Shown here: piece by piece, positions 46,557-57,169 of the stretch
How positions within the stretch are numbered: position 1 is the stretch's first letter
How the letters are laid out: every line of letters starts with the position of its first letter
NCBI RefSeq assembly: GCF_963676685.1
Contig: NC_092350.1
Coordinates: 44,995,705 to 45,059,704 of the forward strand
From: Mytilus edulis
Taxonomy: Eukaryota > Mollusca > Bivalvia > Mytilida > Mytilidae
Length of the DNA: 64,000 nucleotides
Direction: 5' to 3'
The notes under the pieces: model-generated
Database searches by the model: none
What the model was told of the DNA's origin: nothing
Seen by the model: the letters and a program-made list of their open reading frames with translations, nothing else
Position numbers and translations under genes: made by a program

Positions 46557-47595
46557 ATACGCCCGTCAAAATTTTGACGGGACGTATTATGGTATACAAA
46601 TGTTCGGTGTCCGTCCGTCTGTCTGTCCGGCGTAAACATGTCGCACCGTAACTTGAGAACGACTTATCCAAATTTCATGAAACTTAACATAGTTGTTTCT
46701 TATGATGGTCAAATGATCTGTATGCTTTTTGGTGAAAATAAGATTAAAACTTTTTGAGTTACGGCACTTTGTAACTAAAACAGGGGTGTGGTTTTTTTTT
46801 CACATGTCGCACCGTATCTCAAAAACGATTCTTGATTATGGCTTAAAACTTTAAAAACTTCTTAGTTATATTAATCTTAATATCTGTAAACTTTTTGGTG
46901 ATGATTCAAAATTTTATTCTTTAGTTATTGAGTATTTTGTAAAAAAAGGGGGAGGTTTTTTTACATGTCGCACCATATCTCAAAAACGATTTATGATTAC
47001 TGCTTAAAACTTTACACATGCCTTTTCTTATATTAATCTAAAGATATGTATACTTTTTGGTGATGATTCAAAATTTCATTTTTGAGTTATTGAGTATTTT
47101 GTAAAAAAAAAAGGGGGAGGTTTTTTTTACATGTTGTGCCGTATCTTTTAAACAATTGATGATTATTGCTTAAAACTTTACACACTTCTTTGTTATATTA
47201 ATCTAAAGATCTGTATACTTTTTGGTGATGATTCAAAACTTCATTTTGGAGTTTTTGAGTATTTTGTTAAACAGGGGATGGTTTTTTTACATCATGTCGC
47301 GCCCTATCTCAAAAATAATTTATGATTATTGCTTAAAACTTTACACACTTCTTTGTTATATAAATCTAAAGATCTGTATACTTTTTGGTTTTGATTCAAA
47401 ATTTTATTTTAGTGATATTTCGTTTTTTGTAAAAAAAAAAACAGGGTCGGAGGTTTCACATGTCCCGCCGTGTCTCAAAAACAATATATGATTATTGGTT
47501 AAAACTTTCTCAGAAACTATTTATGAATATTGCATAAAACTTCCAAATAAGACGTCGGGCGTATCATGCGCTCATGGCGCAGCTGTTTATTTATC
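46557..47595. mobile_element. Element built of ~163-bp tandem units with palindromic head
   Basis: It opens with the perfect palindrome CCCGTCAAAATTTTGACGGG (46562-46581), then GGACGTATTATGGTATAC and a GTCCGTCCGTCTG run. Units starting CATGTCGCACCGTATCTC begin near 46635, 46803, 46964, 47130, 47293 and 47459 (spacing 161-168 bp). It ends GACGTCGGGCGTAT and TGGCGCAGCTGTTTAT. ATACGCCCG and CGGGCGTAT make short inverted ends. I recognise this head and tail as a common molluscan repeat; it has no coding capacity. Confidence 0.8.
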
Positions 47596-48010
47596 TGAGT
47601 GTCACTGATGGGTCTTCTGTAGCCAAAACTCGCGTCTGACATATTAAATTATAAGCCTGGTGCCTTTTGATAGCTATTATTTGTGTGTTTCTTAGTCCTG
47701 TCATGTAATGTAGTTATTTTAATGTTTTGTTTAACATTGCCATAAAAGCGGGAAGTTTGGCTAGCAACAAAACCAGGTTCGATCCACCATTTTTTCTTAA
47801 AATGTCCTGTACCAAGCCAGGAACATGTTATATTACACATTTGTAGTATGGTTTTTTTTGTGTGTTTTATTTTGGTGTTTATGTTGTTCTCCCCTTATTT
47901 TTGATGTGTCACTGTTTCCCTCAGTTTTAGTTTGTAACCCGGATTTGGTTTTTTTTCTCAATCGATTTATGAATTTCGAACAGCAGTATACTACTGTTGC
48001 CTTTATTTAA
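47585..48010 (+). mobile_element. Family C element with hammerhead region
   Basis: Starts with the hammerhead region (47598-47645), then AAATTATAAGCCTGGTGCC, GCCATAAAAGCGGGAAG, the B-box-like GGTTCGATCCACC, the CATTTT/AAAATG mini-hairpin, the core CCTGTACCAAGCCAGGAACA and the tail ending CAGCAGTATACTACTGTTGC. It is the second copy with the full order seen at 7.47-8.18 kb and lies directly against the end of the 163-bp-unit element. Confidence 0.75.
47598..47645 (+). ncRNA. Hammerhead ribozyme relic, all helices still visible
   Basis: Reads GTCACTGATGG (one change from CTGATGA), GTCT-TCTGT-AGCC for helix II (three of four pairs), AAAA where GAAA is required, and CGCGTC with the cleavage triplet GTC at 47634-47636, followed by TGACA pairing with the 5' GTCA for helix I. 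The G-to-A change in the GAAA strand and the mutated last core base should abolish cleavage. Confidence 0.6.
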
Positions 48011-49450
48011 TATATCATGAATGGAAATCAAGTATTACTTCATTAAATCTTGAAGGTGGCATGTTGCAAGCGAATATTATGTTTCTACATAACTTTATTT
48101 TCCAATGGCAGTCAAAGTTTCTCCGGGTTTCATCGAAACGGCCTCTATTAAAGGACCGACCTATTGTATTTATTGTTAATTTTGTTCTCGTCCTGAACAT
48201 GCATGAAATATTTGCCACTGTTCTTTAATCAACCAACAATCGAGCAGATTTTATTTCCACAAGTCTGAAAACATATATTTTGTTCTCTTTCTAATAGATG
48301 ATCATGTAATAATTGTTATAATAAGTCTTTACAATTTATTTTTTACAAAATTTTCAAAATGTTTTGATGTCTTGACATCCGTTAATTTATAGGTTCTGTT
48401 CAAAACAGCAGAAATGGTAGAATAAAAATAGCATAAATCATTTATCTTTAGTTTGCAAATTAAACTTGTTAAAAACAAGCTGAAAAATCCGAAATTGATT
48501 TATTTTTTTTATATTCTTGAGATTTCTAGTACTTTCTCCAAAAAAAACCCATAAATTTTAGTTTTATTAGTAACACTTTATCAAGTGTGATTATTCGTAA
48601 ATATCGAAAGTACATTGGAAATTAAATATGTATATCTTACATCCCGTTGTTCAACGTGATTTATTAAGGAAGACGTCAATATCAATACTTGTGCGTATGT
48701 TTGTATAGGGGCAATGCTACTCTTTTTTTTTTACAGGGAGATGGGTATTGTTGTTGACATAAAATTGCGATCTTGGTTAATTTAATTTATCAAATGGAAC
48801 TCGAAATTTGTTTTTTGTTATATAGATTGTAGGTGTGCTTACAGAATAAATAAAATTCCGATGTCTCGTAACTTACTTACTTAAGGGAATAACGAAATCA
48901 CAGATCTACATTTTAATTAGAATGAATTTGCTTAGCGCTAATCATAACCGGGTTTCTAATTATTTTACTTTGAACTCGATAAAATATCATAATATATGAT
49001 AGAATATTGACCCAAACGATCGTTCATTTCATTTAATTTATCCTTTGCAAGCTTAAGACCATCTGCTAAAATGAGTAAAAATAACTGTATTTATCAATTT
49101 GAATGTTTTAGAATAGGTTTGCTAAGACAAATTGCATAGTGACGGTTATCTATCATATGTCATATATTAATAAATGACTGTTAGTTTTTAGATATATTGA
49201 ACATGTTTCAAGAAATTGTCATATGCCACGTTCACATATTGAACTAGATAATTTTACCCTAATTATAAATTGACTCATAACCTATAATAGGCAGTGACTA
49301 CTTTATATCACTTAAAGTTATTTGACTGTGAAGGTTTAATCACAGAAGATTGTCGTACTTTGAGTTTGTGTACAACAATACAAAAATGTTCGATATGAGA
49401 ATAGAGACTCATTTGATAAGATGTCTACGGTACATCTACAGTGTATCAAG
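48011..49450. other. Gene-free AT-rich stretch
   Basis: No supported gene or repeat recognised. Confidence 0.5.
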
Positions 49451-49454
49451 TGTA

Positions 49455-49600
49455 ACAAAAAGTAAAATAACAAAAATACTGAACTCCGAGGAAAATTCAA
49501 AACGGTAAGTCCCTAATCAAATGGCAAAATCAAAAGCCCAAACATATCGAACAAATGGACAACAACTGTCATGTTCCTGACTTAATACTGTGTTCTTTTA
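49455..49600 (-). repeat. Family D 3' part
   Basis: ATACTGAACTCCGAGGAAAA, CCCTAATCAAATGGCAAAAT, ATATCGAACAAATGGACAAC and TGTCATGTTCCTGACTTA are the reverse complement of the 24.83-24.94 kb part. Confidence 0.75.
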
Positions 49601-51739
49601 TTATAAAAACAAAGAATGTCATTGCCTTAGGATTTTTTTACATGAAAGAATGAATTATCAGTAAGAAACTAACTTAAAATGAAATTATTACCAAAAATTT
49701 GTTTAAGGTGGTACCTTACACTACAGGGAGACAAATCTGTAAAACCCGCTAAACGTTTTAATTACGTTGTGTTGTTACGGGAATATTTATGATCAAAATT
49801 AGTGTTTGTCAAACTGCTATATAACCAGTGTATTTTTTCTGATAAAACGGTTGGTTAAAATTTTTTGAAATTTAGAAATTTTTGTCAAAGGGTCAAAATT
49901 AATACTTTGTCAAAGTCTTATGAAAATTAAACGAGCCAAATTAATTTTAGTAAAGGTGTTGGGTACACCCTTAACTAAATTTGGTTTTTATTGTTCTATG
50001 AGAAATTTAAGAGTTATTTTATTTTCAACCGGAAATGAGGCGGAAATAATATGTTTCATTGCTAAATGAATAAAAACTTCAATCGTTTTGCTTTGGCTAT
50101 GTCAGTTGTATGGAGAAAAAGAAAACATTTTATGTTCATTCAAACTTCTTTAACTTTAATTAATTTTTGTATTTTAACGTTATTGGATTTCAAACAACTA
50201 ACTAAAGAGTTTTCATTATGAATTTTGTTATTGCCCTCATTCTGGTAACAGTTTTTCATTCTGGTAACAGTTTTTGTTCGAATTCGGATTTCATTTCAAG
50301 GTCGTCCGATATTTAAGGAAACTTTTTAATATTAAATAAATACAATTGTCACATACATATATAACATCAGGCATGTCACTCCCACGTTATTTATGTCTTC
50401 TCCGCATTTTTCTGTTTATAGGCTTGCTATGTGTTCCTTTAATTCGATATGAGCAATTTAAAAATAGCAAAGATAAAGGATAACAAAAATAAAATTACGC
50501 CACAACCTCACCAAAACCACACCAAGCCAACAAGTGTCAAGAACGTGTCAAGCTGTTTGGTCATTATATTAACCCTTTAACTATTTCCACACTTATACGG
50601 CATCATTGGCTTTCAATTTTTTTTACCGTTCCTGATGATGGTAAATCCGCTTCTGGTACACGGTCGAAATTAACAAAGTGGTTTGTATGAAATACCATTT
50701 AGATTTATCATAATTAAATACGATATTATTAATGAAAAGTCTTGTATTTTAGTCGTTCTGTAACTTTTTTTTTGTCATTTAGATAACTTTGCCACTAAAT
50801 CAGTTTTAATTCTCCCAAATGATATTTTACTTTATTCTCGAAACGTCTTGGTTAATTTCTGCCTATGTTTTCCCATGTTGAATGAAGTTTCATTGCTTAA
50901 TTATGATTTTTGTACTTGTGAGTTTACAGAAACGTTTTGTTCGTGAGATTATTGCTCGTGGTAATATTTCTCCTCCAAACGTAAATTGTTGTCATTGTTG
51001 TTTCAGTCAGGTCTCCCGTTTCATTTGCAACTGACAGCCTTTTTAGCTTTTCATATTTTTTGTTCTATGACTGTGAAGCCACTTCAGTATGCTTGACTAA
51101 ATGTTCTTATTGTGATATAACGAGTTTTGTAGTCTTTCTATGAGCTCCTTGTATCTAACTAATGCAATTACAAAACGTATATGCTTCAGAAAGATCAAGG
51201 ACTATAGCTGAGTTAGCAACACGGATGCCTTCATTTCTGTTTCTTTTTCATTCCCTGCTCTACTTAGTCTCTTCATTCATTTTGTCAGTTTAATATCATG
51301 TCAAATTATAGACTGAAAATATGTCAATGACCTTGATTCGCATTATACAAAGTATAATACTTGGTCAAATAAAAGTGTCAGGGTCAACGTCTGAAGCTTG
51401 TCATAGCAATAGCAATTTACCCTCGATACGTGTGGGCATTTTCGTGAGACTCACTGATCAAGCCGTGTAAGGCAATTCAACCTATTATTATATTAGTTTA
51501 TTTTGGAAATGGTTTTTGATATAATTTACATTTAATATTGCTTTTGTCAGACCTCTTCTTTCCTTCAAATACGACTTGTGCTCATTTTTCGTTTTCATAA
51601 GACTGTGTTAGGAGGGTTTCTCTTTTAACATTTAATAATAAAAAAAAACGTATTGTTAAGTAAGTGAAACCCACAAAATCTGTTTAATCACCTCTACACA
51701 AATTTAATGTACAGGGTCTAAACACAATAGCTGTCGCAT
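49601..51739. other. Gene-free stretch
   Basis: No supported gene. CATTCTGGTAACAGTTTTT is tandemly duplicated near 50239-50275. 50595-50660 resembles 20028-20090. Confidence 0.45.
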
Positions 51740-52600
51740 ATAATCCATTTCTGTCGAGCCTCGACATAGGGATAGTGATCCGGCCGTGGCGGCGGCGGCG
51801 GCGTTATCTAAATTCTTAAAATCTTCATATTTTGTATATAGATGCCCCATGTTACGAAGTTTCCGTCTGTCACATGTCCATTGTCCTTGACCTCATTTTT
51901 ATGGTTCAGTGACTACTTGAAAAAAAGTTAAGATTTTTTGTAATGTTAATTTCTCTCTTATTATGAGTAATAGGATACCTATATTTGGGATGTGCGTACC
52001 TTGTAAGGTCCTCATGCCCGTTTTCACTTGACCTCGACCTCCTTTAATGGATTAGTGAACAAGGTTAAGTTTTGGTGGTCAAGTCCATACGTGTATCTCA
52101 GATACTATAAGCAATAGGTCTACTATATTTGGTGTATATAATATTTGTAAGGTGTACATGTCCAACTGGCAGGTGTCATATGACCTAGACCTCATTTTCA
52201 TGGGTCAGTGATCAGTGTTAAGTTTTATTTGTGTATTGGTTTGTTTTTCTTAAACTATAAGCAATAGGTCATCTATATTTGCTGTATGGAAGGATTGTAG
52301 GTTGTACACGTCTGCTTGACATGGTTCATCTGACGATGACCTTATTTTCATGGTTAATTGGTCAATGTTTAGTTTTCTTGGTTGAGTCTGTTTCTTAGAA
52401 AGTATAAGCAATAGGTCAATTACATTTAGTGTTGAATGATTGTAAGGTGTACATGTATTTCTTGTTTGTTTTAAAATATGACTTTGCCCTCATTTTCTGG
52501 GATCATGTTAAGTTTATGTGATAGTTGAAGTAAAGCTTTATATTTAGGACTATCAACATAATACAAATGATTCGTAAAGAAGGCAAGACATTCCAGTGTG
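51740..52600 (+). repeat. ~150-bp tandem repeat array with GGC run
   Basis: A head with TCGAGCCTCGACATAGGGAT, GATCCGGCCGTGGC and a GGC triplet run (51782-51804) precedes about four diverged units. Each unit contains GACCTCATTTTCATGG, TTAAGTTTT, ACTATAAGCAATAGGTC and TGTAAGGTGTACATG. The AGCAATAGGTC motif recurs near 52110, 52259 and 52406 (spacing 147-150 bp). Known to me as a frequent mussel repeat. The 150-bp period is not far from nucleosomal length. Confidence 0.75.
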
Positions 52601-53576
52601 TGCACTCTTGTTTTATTACAAATTTAACTTTTGATTAATAATATTCGATTTCTCAATAGAGATTGTTGCTGCGTTTGGTAAAACAAAGCAGACGGACGAT
52701 GGGCGCCAAGTTATAAAAAAAAGCTGACTTGGCCATACCGGTATGTGACCAGTATGCTAAAATGGAAAATTTGTCATTCAAGGGCAACAACTCCTATACA
52801 AATTCGCTTGACAGATTTGACGTAAATGCCTACCCATGTTAAAACTACAATAAAATATAGCTTGCATCAATTATTTCGATTATGATTAAGACCATGAAGG
52901 TAATTTATTTGTCAGATGTATATAAGTGTAAATCGTTTGTGAAGGCTCTTCCATGAACCTCCCCTTTTTGTTTTTAAACAAGCAAACTACTGGCAAAGTG
53001 TTTTTTTCAGAGGGAGGAGTTTTGAACAGCCAGCATGAACGGTTGTCGTATCTAGGTCAAATATTTTAAGTGATATAGATACAATGGATAAGCGTTGATC
53101 CTTGAAAAAGAAACCATGAGCCCGGAGTATTTTAAGAGGAGAGGATTTTTGTAAAAGTTGACGGACGACGACGGACACCAGGTGAGCTAAAGTTTAACGG
53201 TTTACGTATTTCAAACTATGATCCTCCCAAAGTTTTTGCAAAGATCGGGCAAACCGTAATCTAGTGGCGGATTCAGAAGCGGGGTAGAAGGCGTGTATCC
53301 GATCCAATTCTGATCCTCACAAATATTTTGCTTAAAATCGTCCCAAAAAATATCTCTAATTTCTAGCGATTTTACCCCGCCCCTTTCTTCCTCAAACTCG
53401 CTTCTCGCCTCAGCATTTCGACACACTTGTTTTTTCTTGCCAAATGTTATAAAACCATGATTAAAACAAAGTACAAATGTCAATATATTTGTTTATCTAA
53501 ACTCGAGTATTTCTAAATTACCGGTTATATAGACTGTAGACAGTCCAGTCTAAATTGCATATATACAAAATCTCCT
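52601..53576. other. Gene-free stretch downstream of the TRIM-like gene
   Basis: No supported gene. A 90-codon minus-strand frame at 53211-53483 includes CTAGTGGCGGATTCAGAAG, a common repeat motif, and is judged spurious. Confidence 0.45.
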
Positions 53577-53582
53577 TTTATT
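53577..53582 (-). terminator. Candidate poly(A) signal of the TRIM-like gene
   Basis: AATAAA on the minus strand, about 200 nt beyond the stop codon and the first good match after it. Confidence 0.4.
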
Positions 53583-53607
53583 CAAATCAATTTTATCTAT
53601 GGTATGT

Positions 53608-53701
53608 TAAAATGTTATGTGAATAAGCCGCCTGTTGAGTCACTGAGGCTCTGCTAAAATGTTTAAGAATAGACCGCCTGTTGAGTCACTGCGGTTCTGT
53701 C
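53608..53701. repeat. 46-bp tandem duplication in the TRIM-like 3' region
   Basis: Two copies of a unit with TAAAATGTT followed by CCGCCTGTTGAGTCACTG (53628-53645 and 53674-53691). If the poly(A) signal is right, both lie in the 3' untranslated region. Confidence 0.75.
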
Positions 53702-53779
53702 CTGATAGAACGGGTAATATAACAAAGGATAATTTCAAAATTGTTAGTTGCTAATTTCTGTATGTTCTAACCTCAGGTT

Positions 53780-55408
53780 TTAACTGCAACTAAATACTCC
53801 CAAAAAATTACTTTTGACAAAACCAACATACAACTTAGTATGGTCTCTATTAAATCTAAGAGATTGAGGCGACTCGAACTGTCCTGTTATGTGTAAAACA
53901 TTGTCAATTTTAGTACCATCAGCATTGAAGCGATATACTTTATGGCTGGTCTTGTCTGCAACATACACATGCCCATTCTTATCAATAGCTATTCCACGTG
54001 GTTCGTCACAGTAACCATTCGTAGACAAAATGGCCCCATCAACACTGGTAATAAAAATATTGTGCAAGCTTGTACAGAATAAATTTCCATCTTCCATCGG
54101 ATAAATGTATCGTATAGAACTACAATTTGGTAGTAAAGAAATTGATCTCAGGTATTGACCGTTAATTTTTATAACTGATATTACACCGGAGGAACCTGCA
54201 TAAATGTTGTTGTCTAGGACTACTATCCCATAGCACTCATTTAGTGTTTTGAAGTGTCGTATATATTCAAGATTCGAACTGTTAAGAATATACACCTTTT
54301 TTGCCTCTGGCATTGAAATTACAGCTTGGAATTTGTGTGGAATCAAAGATATACCATAAGGATCTCCATCGACATCTGCTTTCAAAATAAACTTTCCATT
54401 TTTGTCAAGAATTAAAACAGATTGATTTAACCAGTAACAGAGTAATATTCTATTGTCTTCAGTCACTTCTATTCCTGTAAGAGGGGTTGGTTCATCAAAG
54501 CCAAGGTCTATGAATGCATCTTTTTTCAATGATGTTGTCGATTTAACCATCTGAGCTCTGTTTAGAATGCCAATCTCATGTTTTATGTTTAGGGGTTCTT
54601 CTTCGAGACATACGCTAGCTACAGCTGATAAATCTGATTGTAAACTGCTGAATGTTATTGACTGGGTTTTAATATTTGATAACAATTCTTGTATTGATCC
54701 GTCGTTTACTGTAAGTTCTTTTTTCAAAGTTTCCGTTAACAAAAATAACTTGCTTTCTGAACCATGCTCTCTCAAAAAGTCAAAGTTTTTCTTATGAGTC
54801 ATCAAATTGTCTCTTTTTTCCAAAATAGTCTGACAATTTTTTTCAATTTTTAATAAGCTTTCATCTCTAATGATCGACACAGAATTTGCGAGAGAGTCCA
54901 AATGTTTATTCACTTTTGATTTTAGATTTGCAATAGCCATTTTTACACTGGTTTCTTTTTCCGCCAAAGTTTCTTTGTTTTTCTTTTGGTTTTGTAAAAT
55001 TTTATCATATGCATCAATTACTACCAATATTGATCTTTGCACATCATGCACAACAGCAGATGATTTTATCCCAACAGAGGCTTCATCAAGAGCAAGCACT
55101 TTCTCGCACGCTTTGTGTTGTTCAAATACACACGAACTACAACAAAGGGAATCATGGGAGGTACAAAAGGCTTCTAAATTTTTACCAAGATGCTTTTCGC
55201 AAATGTTCATATCGGCAATTCGTTCAACTTTGACACTTTTTATTGCTTCTAGATGAACAACTGCATGAGACTTTGACAATTTAGCAACTCGATGTGCTTT
55301 CTCACAAAAAGCACAGAGGATTTCTTCACAATCTGAACACCAACTGACACCTTGTGTATGTTCGCCACCTCTAAAACAAGGTTCGCACATTTGAAAAGAA
55401 GACGCCAT
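53780..55408 (-). CDS. B-box / coiled-coil / NHL-repeat protein (TRIM-like, RING-less)
   Basis: A 542-residue protein from a single uninterrupted exon. Residues 8-48 form a B-box 1 zinc-binding pattern (C8, C11, C24, C27, C32, C35, H39, H48). Residues 70-101 form a B-box 2 (C70, H73, C82, H85, C90, C93, H98). About 115-290 is charged, heptad-like coiled coil. From about 300 a beta-propeller follows with NHL-type blades, clearest at PRGIAIDKNGHVYVADK near 475. The N-terminus has no RING finger, so ubiquitin-ligase activity of its own is not expected. TRIM-like proteins of this layout are strongly expanded in bivalves, and many are discussed as innate-immune or developmental regulators; the ligand of this one is unknown. 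The ATG is the first in frame and is preceded on the minus strand by a strong acceptor-like T-tract with CAG (55418-55416), suggesting an intron in the 5' untranslated region. No stop or frameshift is present. Closest named relatives would be TRIM2/3/71- or TRIM45/56-type proteins; I give no symbol. Confidence 0.93.
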   Translation of the reverse strand: MASSFQMCEPCFRGGEHTQGVSWCSDCEEILCAFCEKAHRVAKLSKSHAVVHLEAIKSVKVERIADMNICEKHLGKNLEAFCTSHDSLCCSSCVFEQHKACEKVLALDEASVGIKSSAVVHDVQRSILVVIDAYDKILQNQKKNKETLAEKETSVKMAIANLKSKVNKHLDSLANSVSIIRDESLLKIEKNCQTILEKRDNLMTHKKNFDFLREHGSESKLFLLTETLKKELTVNDGSIQELLSNIKTQSITFSSLQSDLSAVASVCLEEEPLNIKHEIGILNRAQMVKSTTSLKKDAFIDLGFDEPTPLTGIEVTEDNRILLCYWLNQSVLILDKNGKFILKADVDGDPYGISLIPHKFQAVISMPEAKKVYILNSSNLEYIRHFKTLNECYGIVVLDNNIYAGSSGVISVIKINGQYLRSISLLPNCSSIRYIYPMEDGNLFCTSLHNIFITSVDGAILSTNGYCDEPRGIAIDKNGHVYVADKTSHKVYRFNADGTKIDNVLHITGQFESPQSLRFNRDHTKLYVGFVKSNFLGVFSCS

Positions 55409-55411
55409 CTA

Positions 55412-55428
55412 AAAACTGAAAAAAAATA
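55412..55428 (-). promoter_or_regulatory. Putative 3' splice site before the TRIM-like ORF
   Basis: The minus strand reads TATTTTTTTTCAG and then TTTTTAG directly before ATG. Either CAG (55416) or TAG (55409) would work as an acceptor joining a distant non-coding first exon. Confidence 0.4.
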
Positions 55429-55905
55429 CAGCAAAACTAAATAAAGCATGCACGACTAATACATGTTTAAGGTAAATTTAGATAAATCATACCTACACAT
55501 ATCAAATATATAACATGTATTAATCGTGCATTCTTAGCTAATGAATTATATTGGAGGTCACTTTAATACGAATTCAATGAGGTCCAATTATTCATTTGCA
55601 AGTGCATAATTCATCAGCAATGTTTCATTACTTATTTTGACGAAATTGAACCAAATTGGTTGCTGAAAACAAATTAGTATTACGTCATTTCACTTATATT
55701 TATGAATAATTACATTAGATGTATGTTTCACTACAATACGTTATTCTGGTTGGCTAACTACACATCACGTGTTATTCCTTAAGCAATTGCATTACTCAAT
55801 AAAACTTTTCATTCATGATAACACGAGGTCCCACAATAAAGTGCACAAGTAAATTAAAAAACAAATTGATAAAATTCGTGTTTTAATGATCCTAGCTAAA
55901 AAAAT
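55429..55905. other. Upstream region of the TRIM-like gene
   Basis: AT-rich, no supported exon or core promoter; it may be the intron of the 5' leader. Confidence 0.35.
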
Positions 55906-55907
55906 GT

Positions 55908-56074
55908 AATTATAAGTATTGAATGCTTCTTTTTGTAACTTCATAGGGTTGTAAAAGCGTTGACCGTGCGCACATTTTTAGAATGAAGCGCTTCGGCGCT
56001 TCATACAAAATGTACTTCGGTCAACGCTTTTACACCCCAATGAAGTTACAAAAAGAAGCATTCAATTCTTAATT
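55908..56074. mobile_element. 167-bp fold-back MITE
   Basis: Outer arms 55908-55964 and 56018-56074 pair over about 55 bp (GAATGCTTCTTTTTGTAACT, AAAAGCGTTGACCG). An inner hairpin AATGAAGCGCTTCGGCGCTTCAT lies in the loop. It forms a near-complete cruciform and is non-coding. Confidence 0.8.
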
Positions 56075-56580
56075 GAACATAACAAAATCATATTCTAAAT
56101 ATTTGTATAATATCTCGTAGCTGATGCTTCTCTACCTGAGGTGGACACAACATGGAGCCTTTTAATTACATCTAACTATTAATGACAAAAGAACATGTGT
56201 CGAGAACCAGCTGCATTGTACATGCTTCAATGATTCCCTATATAATATACCTTTTTCCAAGAAAAGGACCCGCCCCCCTATAAATCCGCCTCTGAATTGT
56301 TTCTGTTTACCAAAAGCTGTAAGTAATCATGGCTATTCTTGGTCGGTCGGCCAAATTTGCCGTCCCCGTTTAATACCAACCCTAGTCTCAATATGTGACA
56401 TTGAACACGTTGTATATATGTATAAAGCCTATATATATATGTATATTTATTAACATATAATAATAATATAAATAATACGATTAAAACAGCCCGAATACTT
56501 ACCAAAACGGCATACATGTGTCATACTTGTGACGTCGTCCTGGTCATATAAATCACTTGATCTATATTGCTTTTCGGACC
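56075..56580. other. Gene-free stretch
   Basis: No supported gene; TATATA-rich at 56405-56460. Confidence 0.5.
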
Positions 56581-56584
56581 GGTT

Positions 56585-56690
56585 CAATATTTCCAAATAC
56601 CGACTGGCAATGAATCCTGAATTACATGTAAACATATATTGTGCATGTAATTCAGTGAGGATTCATTACCAGTCCGTATTGGAAATATTG
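56585..56690. repeat. Long palindrome, ~45-bp arms with 15-bp loop
   Basis: The left arm 56585-56628 (CAATATTTCCAAATACCGAC..) and right arm 56644-56690 (..ACCAGTCCGTATTGGAAATA) are reverse complements with a few mismatches. The right arm overlaps the first unit of the 42-bp array. Confidence 0.85.
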
Positions 56691-56794
56691 GCCCTATATT
56701 CACATCCTTGCCAGTCCGTATTGGAAATATTGGTCCTATATTCAAATCATTGCCAGTCCGTATTGGAAATATTGACCCTATATTCAACTTTGAT
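56669..56794 (+). repeat. 42-bp tandem array, three units
   Basis: Units start CCAGTCCGTATTGGAAATAT at 56669, 56711 and 56753. Because 42 is divisible by 3, the array creates repeating reading frames on both strands; these are not taken as genes. Confidence 0.9.
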
Positions 56795-57169
56795 GTATGT
56801 AACTGTGTAATCCAACATTCAGAACAAGTCTATATTGAAAAAGTTGGATTCATTTAATAAAAGTGTTATGAACTGGCAGCCTGTTTCTGTATTGGCACTG
56901 GTATAAATTCTCAGTCAGCTGTATTGGCCCTCGATCCAACGGTTCTGCAGCTACACTTTATGATATGATTATCCGATCTGTATATTGCATGTTATGTCTG
57001 GTTCTATGTATACCATGTATATACTTCTTCCGAATACGGGAGTAGACTCCTAGGTAGGAGTGTAAAACTTCCCGGAACTTGTGTGCTATGTACATGGACT
57101 TAATTTAAAAATAATAAGACAAAGAAAAATCGTTAACAATAACATATATACATTATGTACATTGGCTTT
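56795..57169. other. Short gene-free interval
   Basis: Nothing recognised. Confidence 0.5.

Noticed and set aside
56529-56810. Frames with 14-residue repeats on both strands
   Set aside because: Produced by the 42-bp tandem array and its palindromic neighbour.
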